A stretch of 64,000 bases of DNA from Lacibacter sp. H375 (GTDB taxonomy: Bacteria > Bacteroidota > Bacteroidia > Chitinophagales > Chitinophagaceae), in assembly GCF_037892425.1 (NCBI RefSeq), contig NZ_JBBKTT010000001.1, positions 4,154,001-4,218,000 on the forward strand. The letters are read 5' to 3'. Under the pieces are notes generated by a model. The model had not been told where the DNA came from. It made no database searches and saw only the letters and a list, made by a program, of their open reading frames with translations. The position numbers were made by a program, and so were the translations under genes. Shown here one piece after another: positions 58,679 to 64,000 of the stretch. Each line of letters starts with the position of its first letter. Positions within the stretch are counted from its first letter, which is position 1.

Positions 58679-61432
58679 TTATTTTCGGGGGAACTCTAAT
58701 GCAGCATGTGCAGCCGCCAAACGGGCAATCGGCACACGGAACGGAGAACAACTCACATAGTTCATTCCAATTTTGTGACAGAAGACTACGCTTTCAGGAT
58801 CACCGCCATGTTCACCACAAATACCAATTTTGAGATTTGGTTTGGTGATGCGACCTCTTTCAACGCCAATTTTAATAAGTTCACCTACTCCACTCTGATC
58901 AATGGTTTGGAATGGATCTGATTGAAGTAATTTCAGATCAAGATATTTGGGCAAGAAACCACCAATATCATCACGACTGAAACCAAAACTCATTTGCGTA
59001 AGATCATTGGTACCAAAGCTGAAGAAATCGGCTTCCATTGCAAGACTGTTTGCCTTTAATGCAGCACGGGGAATTTCAATCATTGAGCCATAGAGATAAG
59101 GAATCTTCTTCACTTTCATTTTTTCACAAGTCTGCTTGTACACCTCGTTCACTATTTCCCGTTGGTGACGCAATTCATGTTTACCACAAACTACGGGGAT
59201 CATAATTTCCGGCATGGCTCTTTTGCCTTTGCGGATGAGCTCAACAGTTGCTTCAAAGATGGCTCGTATCTGCATCTCGGTAATTTCAGGATAACTGATT
59301 CCTAAACGTACACCACGGTGCCCCAGCATTGGGTTATTTTCATGCAACGCCAATACCCTTCTTTTCAATACACTCATTCGAATTCCCAGTTCTTTACTCA
59401 ACTCCTGGAGTTTTTCTGCATCATGCGGAACAAATTCATGTAATGGCGGATCAAGCAAGCGAATGGTTACGGGGTGTCCATTCATGACAGCCAACGTGTC
59501 CTTAATATCTTTCTTCACAAACACGAACAATGCATTCAATGCTTCACGGCGTTCTTTTTCTGTTTTACTCACGATCATTTTACGTAACAGAAACAAAGGT
59601 TCTTCACTGCCTTCACCATAAAACATGTGTTCCGTGCGGAATAAACCAATACCTTCTGCACCAAATTTAAATGCAGTTGATGCATCTTCAGGTGTTTCAG
59701 CATTTGCACGCACGCCAATCTGTTTGGTTTTGTCAACCAGCTTCATCAGTTCTTTGTATGATTGATTTTTTTCGATGTCGATATCAACCAAAGCCATACT
59801 GCCTTCATATACCAACCCTTTTGTGCCGTTCAAACTGATCCAATCACCCTCTTTAATGATCACATCATTTTTGGCATGAAAGACTTTTGTGTTAGCATGA
59901 ATTTCAATATCACCACAACCAACAATACAGCATTTACCCCATCCACGTGCAACAAGTGCAGCGTGCGATGTCATACCACCTTTTGTTGTAAGGATAGCTT
60001 GTGCTTTATGCATACCATCCACATCTTCCGGTGATGTTTCTTCACGAACCAAAATCACTTTCTCACCACGTGAAGCCCATTCAACTGCATCTTCAGATGT
60101 AAATACCACACGGCCTTTTGCGCCACCGGGGCCGGCTGGCAAACCTTTTGCAATAACAGGTTGTATCTGTTCCACTTTTGGATCCAGCATAGGCAATAAC
60201 AACTCCACAAGTTGATTAGGACTTACACGAAGAATAGCTGTTCTTGCATCAATAAGTTTTGATTTATACATTTCCATTGCCATACGAACTGCAGCAATAC
60301 CATTGCGTTTACCAACACGACACTGCAACATGTAAAGCTTACCGTTTTCAATTGTAAACTCAATATCCTGCATGTCTTTATAATGTTTCTCTAGTCGTTT
60401 TTGATAACCGTCTAATTCTTTATAAATAGAAGGCATCAGTTTTTCAAGTGTGGTAAAATGTTCGCTTTGTGCGTTTTTTGAATATTCATTAACAGGCGCT
60501 GGCGTTCTGATACCGGCAACCACGTCTTCACCTTGCGCATTCACTAAATATTCACCATAAAATTTGTCCTCACCATTACCGGGGTTGCGGGTAAATGCAA
60601 CACCTGTTGCACTAGATTCGCCCATATTACCAAACACCATTGCCTGCACGTTTACAGCAGTACCCCATTCATCAGGAATTTTTTCAATTCGGCGATATTC
60701 AATGGCACGTTTGCCCATCCAGCTGCTGAACACAGCACCAACACTACCCCATAATTGTTCATATGGATCTTCAGGGAAAGGTTTACCTAATACTTTTACA
60801 ACAGTGGCTTTAAAGTCTTTCACCAGTTTTTTTAGTTCATCTACTGTAAGATCAGTATCGAACTTATATCCTTTTGTATGTTTTACTGTCTCTAATTTTT
60901 CATCTAGTACTTTACGGATTCCTTTACCACCTTTTGGTTCAACAGCACCAGCTTTTTCCATCACCACATCTGCATACATCATAATTAAACGTCGGTAGGC
61001 ATCATATGCAAAACGTGCATCGCCATTTTGCTCAATAATTCCTTTGATGGTGTCCTCATTCAACCCAACATTCAATACCGTTTCCATCATACCCGGCATA
61101 CTACGGCGTGCACCGGAACGAACCGAAACAAGTAATGGATTTTTAATATCGCCAAATTTCTTATCGGTGAGTTTTTCCATTTTACTCAATGCTTCCTGCA
61201 CCTGTTGCTCCAAAACTTTCGGATATGTTTTTTTATTACCATAATAGTAAGTACATACTTCTGTTGTTACAGTAAAACCCGGAGGCACCGGTAAACGAAG
61301 ATTTGGATGCCCGGCCATTTCAGCCAGGTTTGCCCCTTTACCACCTAACAGATTTTTCATTGATTCATTACCATCGGCCTTACCACCACCGAAGAAATAA
61401 ACATACTTGATTGGTTTTTTTACAGTTGCCAT
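58679..61432 (-). CDS. ppdK: Pyruvate, phosphate dikinase
   Basis: 917 residues, slightly longer than the usual 870-880. It interconverts pyruvate, ATP and phosphate with PEP, AMP and pyrophosphate. Landmarks are the N-terminal GGKGANLAEMA nucleotide-binding site, the swivelling phosphohistidine domain with catalytic His490 in GGMTSHAALVARGWGK, and the C-terminal PEP-binding TIM barrel (RLLDPPLHEFVPHD, FGTNDLTQMSFGFSRDD, CGEHGGDPESV). Minus-strand -7 box TACTTTTA at 61513-61520, about 80 nt upstream. Confidence 0.96.
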   Translation of the reverse strand: MATVKKPIKYVYFFGGGKADGNESMKNLLGGKGANLAEMAGHPNLRLPVPPGFTVTTEVCTYYYGNKKTYPKVLEQQVQEALSKMEKLTDKKFGDIKNPLLVSVRSGARRSMPGMMETVLNVGLNEDTIKGIIEQNGDARFAYDAYRRLIMMYADVVMEKAGAVEPKGGKGIRKVLDEKLETVKHTKGYKFDTDLTVDELKKLVKDFKATVVKVLGKPFPEDPYEQLWGSVGAVFSSWMGKRAIEYRRIEKIPDEWGTAVNVQAMVFGNMGESSATGVAFTRNPGNGEDKFYGEYLVNAQGEDVVAGIRTPAPVNEYSKNAQSEHFTTLEKLMPSIYKELDGYQKRLEKHYKDMQDIEFTIENGKLYMLQCRVGKRNGIAAVRMAMEMYKSKLIDARTAILRVSPNQLVELLLPMLDPKVEQIQPVIAKGLPAGPGGAKGRVVFTSEDAVEWASRGEKVILVREETSPEDVDGMHKAQAILTTKGGMTSHAALVARGWGKCCIVGCGDIEIHANTKVFHAKNDVIIKEGDWISLNGTKGLVYEGSMALVDIDIEKNQSYKELMKLVDKTKQIGVRANAETPEDASTAFKFGAEGIGLFRTEHMFYGEGSEEPLFLLRKMIVSKTEKERREALNALFVFVKKDIKDTLAVMNGHPVTIRLLDPPLHEFVPHDAEKLQELSKELGIRMSVLKRRVLALHENNPMLGHRGVRLGISYPEITEMQIRAIFEATVELIRKGKRAMPEIMIPVVCGKHELRHQREIVNEVYKQTCEKMKVKKIPYLYGSMIEIPRAALKANSLAMEADFFSFGTNDLTQMSFGFSRDDIGGFLPKYLDLKLLQSDPFQTIDQSGVGELIKIGVERGRITKPNLKIGICGEHGGDPESVVFCHKIGMNYVSCSPFRVPIARLAAAHAALEFPRK

Positions 61433-61899
61433 GATTGAAGATTTTTGAATGACAGGAAGAATAGCGGAAGAAACTTGCTTTGCTCCTTATTTTATTTGCT
61501 TTATTTCGGAGGTAAAAGTAGAAGGGTGCAATTGGTGAAAGAATGACTGTTCGCAAGAAAAAAACTTACCACCGTCAGTTGCGGGGTAACAAATTGTTAC
61601 TATAAACTGACTTCGGGCAGCCAGCTTTTTTTGCAGTTTTTGCAATCGAACAGTAATTGCAGGTTGTAAGCAATTAAAAACAACATCCTGCTTATTGACA
61701 ATTCCATTTTAATTGCCTAGCTTTCACTTACTTTAAATTAATTGCTTTTTTGCTACGCAGTACTTCGGCAAAAACAAGATCATCTTAAGAGAATACCTAA
61801 TTCAATCATTTTTGTAATTAATTCTTATTCTTCCGCACAGTGTGAAAGCAAATTTTAGTCTTCCCCTTTCCTTTTTTCACATCTAAAACCAGAACAAAC
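61433..61899. other. Intergenic region between divergent ppdK and the NTF2-like lipoprotein gene
   Basis: 467 bp with the ppdK promoter and the promoter for the plus-strand lipoprotein. No coding frame, repeat or RNA gene recognised. Confidence 0.5.
61513..61520 (-). promoter_or_regulatory. -7 promoter element (TACTTTTA) of ppdK
   Basis: Minus-strand TAnnTTTG-type box about 80 nt before the ppdK start, leaving an 80-nt leader. Confidence 0.45.
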
Positions 61900-62442
61900 A
61901 TGAAAAGATTTCTTGTTGGAATGCTATCATTCCTTTTGCTTGCAGGCTGCAACAATCCTAAACCGGAAGAAGCTGCTGAAACTACTCCTGCTACAACCGA
62001 AACCAAAGCCCAACCTGCGGAATTTGCTGATGCCAAGTTTACCGAGATCGGTAAAAGCGGATTAGCCAGCCTGTCATCAGGCGATATTGACGCTTGGTCT
62101 TCCAATTGGGCCGATAATATTGTATGGCAATGGAACAATGGTGATAGTGTAGTTGGAAAAGCTGCGGTAGTAAACTATTGGAAAGACAGAAGAACAAACG
62201 CCATTGATTCCATCAGCTTCATGGACCAAATATGGCTACCAGTTAAAGTAAATCAACCACAGGCTAACGAAGAAGCAGGCATCTGGCTGTTAGGCTGGTA
62301 TGGTGTTAATGCAAAATACAAAACAGGCAAACGCATGATTCAATACATTCATACTGTTCAACACTTTGATGCAAATGACAAGATCGATCGTGTTGTTCAA
62401 TACCTCGACCGTGCGCCCATTAATGCAGCGATGGCTAAATAA
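61900..62442 (+). CDS. NTF2/SnoaL-like lipoprotein
   Basis: 180 residues. The start MKRFLVGMLSFLLLAGCNN has a lipobox (LAGC); a low-complexity Glu/Ala/Thr/Pro stretch follows. The C-terminal about 130 residues fit an NTF2-like cone: a helix-strand arrangement with GLASLSSGDIDAWSSNWADNIVWQW, KAAVVNYWKDRR and RMIQYIHTVQHFDANDKIDRVVQYLD. The ligand or reaction is unknown. A terminator follows 23 bp after the stop. Confidence 0.85.
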   Translation: MKRFLVGMLSFLLLAGCNNPKPEEAAETTPATTETKAQPAEFADAKFTEIGKSGLASLSSGDIDAWSSNWADNIVWQWNNGDSVVGKAAVVNYWKDRRTNAIDSISFMDQIWLPVKVNQPQANEEAGIWLLGWYGVNAKYKTGKRMIQYIHTVQHFDANDKIDRVVQYLDRAPINAAMAK

Positions 62443-62465
62443 GTTTTCTCATGCTTGATAGTTAG

Positions 62466-62493
62466 AGTCCGGAGGCTTGCTTCCGGGCTTTTT
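62466..62493. terminator. Terminator after the NTF2-like lipoprotein gene
   Basis: AGTCCGGAG (62466-62474) pairs with TTCCGGGCT (62481-62489) with wobble pairs, and a T run to 62493 follows. Confidence 0.75.
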
Positions 62494-62577
62494 ATTTTGC
62501 CCCTGTTAAAAAATGACAAGCGGAAACCGTTCTGTTTAATTAGTTGCTTTCTTTGGGCCACAAAAACAATCATCAAC

Positions 62578-63660
62578 ATGCATAAGGTTTTTCTTATAGG
62601 CACTTTATTGTTTACAACCGCTTCAACTGCCCAGCAAAAAATTGATTTCGAAACTTACAATCCACCTTCTACCCTGGTGGTGCCCCAGCACCCAATAACA
62701 AAATCGAAATTCCCTTTTATTGATGTTCACAATCACCAGTTTCAGATGACAACAATGGATCTGAACAAACTCACTGTTGAAATGGATAAACTCAACATGC
62801 GTGTGATGGTGAACCTGAGTGGTGGTAGTGGCGATAATATTACAAAAGCAGTTGAAAATGCAAAGACCAATAAACCCGGCCGCTTTATTGTATTTGCTAA
62901 TGTTGATTTTAAAGGCGTGGGCGAACCCGGCTGGGGAGAAAAAGCTGCAAAGCAATTAGAAGAAGATGTAAAGAATGGTGCAAATGGATTGAAGATCTAT
63001 AAAAGTCTTGGATTTAGTGTAAAAGATATTAATGGCAATCGTGTTACTGTTGATGATGCAAGACTTGATGCTGTTTGGAAAAAGGCAGGCGAATTAAAAA
63101 TTCCGGTAATCATTCATACGGCCGATCCAAAATCGTTTTGGGACCCGCTAGATAATACCAATGAACGCTGGCTTGAGTTGATCATTAACCCAAACAGAAA
63201 ACGTGGAGCAGATAATCCTGTGCCGTTTGAAACTTTGATTTCAGAACAACATAACCTTTTCAAAAAACATAAAAATACCACTTTCATCGCCGCACATTTT
63301 GGCTGGTACCCCAATGATCTCCAAAAGCTGAGTGGCATTCTTGATGCAATGCCGAATGTTGTTGTTGAATTTGGTGCAGTGATTGCTGAAATCGGGCGGC
63401 AACCAAAAATGGCGAAAGCATTCTTCACCAAATACCAGGATCGAATTCTGTTTGGCAAAGACAGTTGGGTTCCTTCTGAATATGCAACTTATTTCCGTGT
63501 GCTAGAAACGGAAGATGAATATTTCCCTTACCATAAAAAATATCATGCTTTTTGGCCAATGTATGGCATGGGTTTACCGGATGCTATTTTAAAGAAAGTG
63601 TATTATAAAAATGCACTCCGCATAATTCCGAATATTGATAAAAGTGGGTGGCCGGAGTAA
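62578..63660 (+). CDS. Exported amidohydrolase-superfamily protein
   Basis: 360 residues. A signal peptide (HKVFLIGTLLFTTASTAQ) precedes a TIM-barrel amidohydrolase_2-like domain: metal-ligand HxH in FIDVHNHQF, a later His in VIIHTADP, His in FIAAHFGW and Asp in LFGKDSWVP. Such enzymes are metal-dependent hydrolases or decarboxylases; the substrate is unknown. The start 62578 was chosen over 62455 because the signal peptide begins there, while the earlier frame starts inside the previous terminator region. It is the last complete gene in the window. Confidence 0.9.
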   Translation: MHKVFLIGTLLFTTASTAQQKIDFETYNPPSTLVVPQHPITKSKFPFIDVHNHQFQMTTMDLNKLTVEMDKLNMRVMVNLSGGSGDNITKAVENAKTNKPGRFIVFANVDFKGVGEPGWGEKAAKQLEEDVKNGANGLKIYKSLGFSVKDINGNRVTVDDARLDAVWKKAGELKIPVIIHTADPKSFWDPLDNTNERWLELIINPNRKRGADNPVPFETLISEQHNLFKKHKNTTFIAAHFGWYPNDLQKLSGILDAMPNVVVEFGAVIAEIGRQPKMAKAFFTKYQDRILFGKDSWVPSEYATYFRVLETEDEYFPYHKKYHAFWPMYGMGLPDAILKKVYYKNALRIIPNIDKSGWPE

Positions 63661-64000
63661 GCGTTGAAGAGTTGCAAGATAAATTCAATAAGCAACCATC
63701 AATTTAATGAAAACAACTAAGAAAAATTTCGTTTTAGAAATTGATTATTGCCTTATGGTTAAAAAGACCTCTATTAGATTATTAAAGAATTATTGTTTAA
63801 TATTTCAATCACGCCAATGTCATTTGTTTGACGACATTGGTGTTCTATGCAGCATTAGTTAAACACTAAGTGTCTAAACTTTTACCGTTCATCCAATCTT
63901 GTTTTCTAAATAAAGCAAAGCGAATATATTGCAACAACTGCTTTCCATTTACTTAAGGACCTTATTGAATTCCACCTACTAATTATTAATTTTTTTAAAC
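63661..64000. other. AT-rich end region with one hairpin
   Basis: About 340 bp with no coding frame. A hairpin at 63811-63843 (11-bp arms 63811-63821 and 63833-63843 with one G-T wobble) is present but has no T run. The window ends before any further gene can be seen. Confidence 0.5.

Noticed and set aside
60564-60998. 144-codon frame antisense to ppdK
   Set aside because: Serine/threonine-rich shadow of the ppdK reading frame without its own start signals.

Overview
The window looks like chromosomal DNA of a Bacteroidota bacterium, most likely from the Chitinophagaceae. Four lines of evidence point there. At many starts there is a TAnnTTTG-type -7 element (for example 19182-19189 and 14751-14758), in several cases only 4 nt before the ATG. 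Lipoboxes and short N-terminal signal peptides are frequent. One secreted protein ends in a type IX secretion (T9SS) type A sorting domain. The family content is typical: DUF5777 barrel, tRNA_anti-like, GldL-like, HU-CCDC81, a CzcA-TolC fusion, and YtxJ/YfiT bacillithiol-linked proteins. I recognised no rRNA, tRNA, CRISPR array, insertion sequence or prophage.

Layout. 1-1.3 kb: the end of a ureohydrolase gene, a terminator, and a gene-poor stretch with two copies of a 37-bp repeat. 1.3-8 kb: a small membrane protein, then a heavy-metal efflux operon (small secreted protein, RND pump fused to an outer-membrane factor, adaptor lipoprotein). 8-11.4 kb: a compact operon of two haem-domain lipoproteins, an OB-fold membrane-anchored protein, YceI and a DUF5777 barrel, preceded by a perfect palindrome with a TGTGA-N6-TCACA core. 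11.4-20.5 kb: a paralogous membrane protein, a radical SAM protein with an extra cysteine cluster, MFS and EamA transporters, an SDR, a TonB-like protein with a 59-residue GldL-like partner, a histidine kinase and FolC. 20.5-24.8 kb (minus): NUDIX, YfiT-like, FKBP, orphan ABC ATPase, GNAT and Fbp. 25-31.6 kb: small membrane proteins, a rhodanese-thioredoxin lipoprotein, a methyltransferase, an LtaS-like enzyme, PAP2 and a CNNM-type protein.

31.6-38 kb (minus): a methyltransferase, a membrane HU-CCDC81 protein, an outer-membrane barrel and a 1013-residue periplasmic TPR protein, which together could make a trans-envelope unit. 38-41.8 kb: DoxX, thioesterase, CinA and a 2-oxoacid dehydrogenase E2. 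41.8-47.5 kb is gene-sparse and holds a T9SS cargo protein and a papain-like lipoprotein with two Ig-like modules, separated by a long-stemmed bidirectional terminator. 47.5-58 kb: histidine phosphatase lipoprotein, an unknown cytosolic protein, PD40 propeller, S9 peptidase, TonB-dependent receptor, EamA, GT2 and a DEDD exonuclease. 58-64 kb: a 41-residue lipoprotein with YtxJ, pyruvate phosphate dikinase, an NTF2-like lipoprotein and a secreted amidohydrolase.

Most of the window is housekeeping and envelope biology. The strongest candidates for under-described biology are the haem/OB-fold/YceI/DUF5777 operon with its palindrome, the pump-channel fusion with a buried signal peptide, the TPR-barrel-HU envelope operon and the cysteine-rich radical SAM protein. 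Function calls rest on motif and family recognition by eye; no database search was run.
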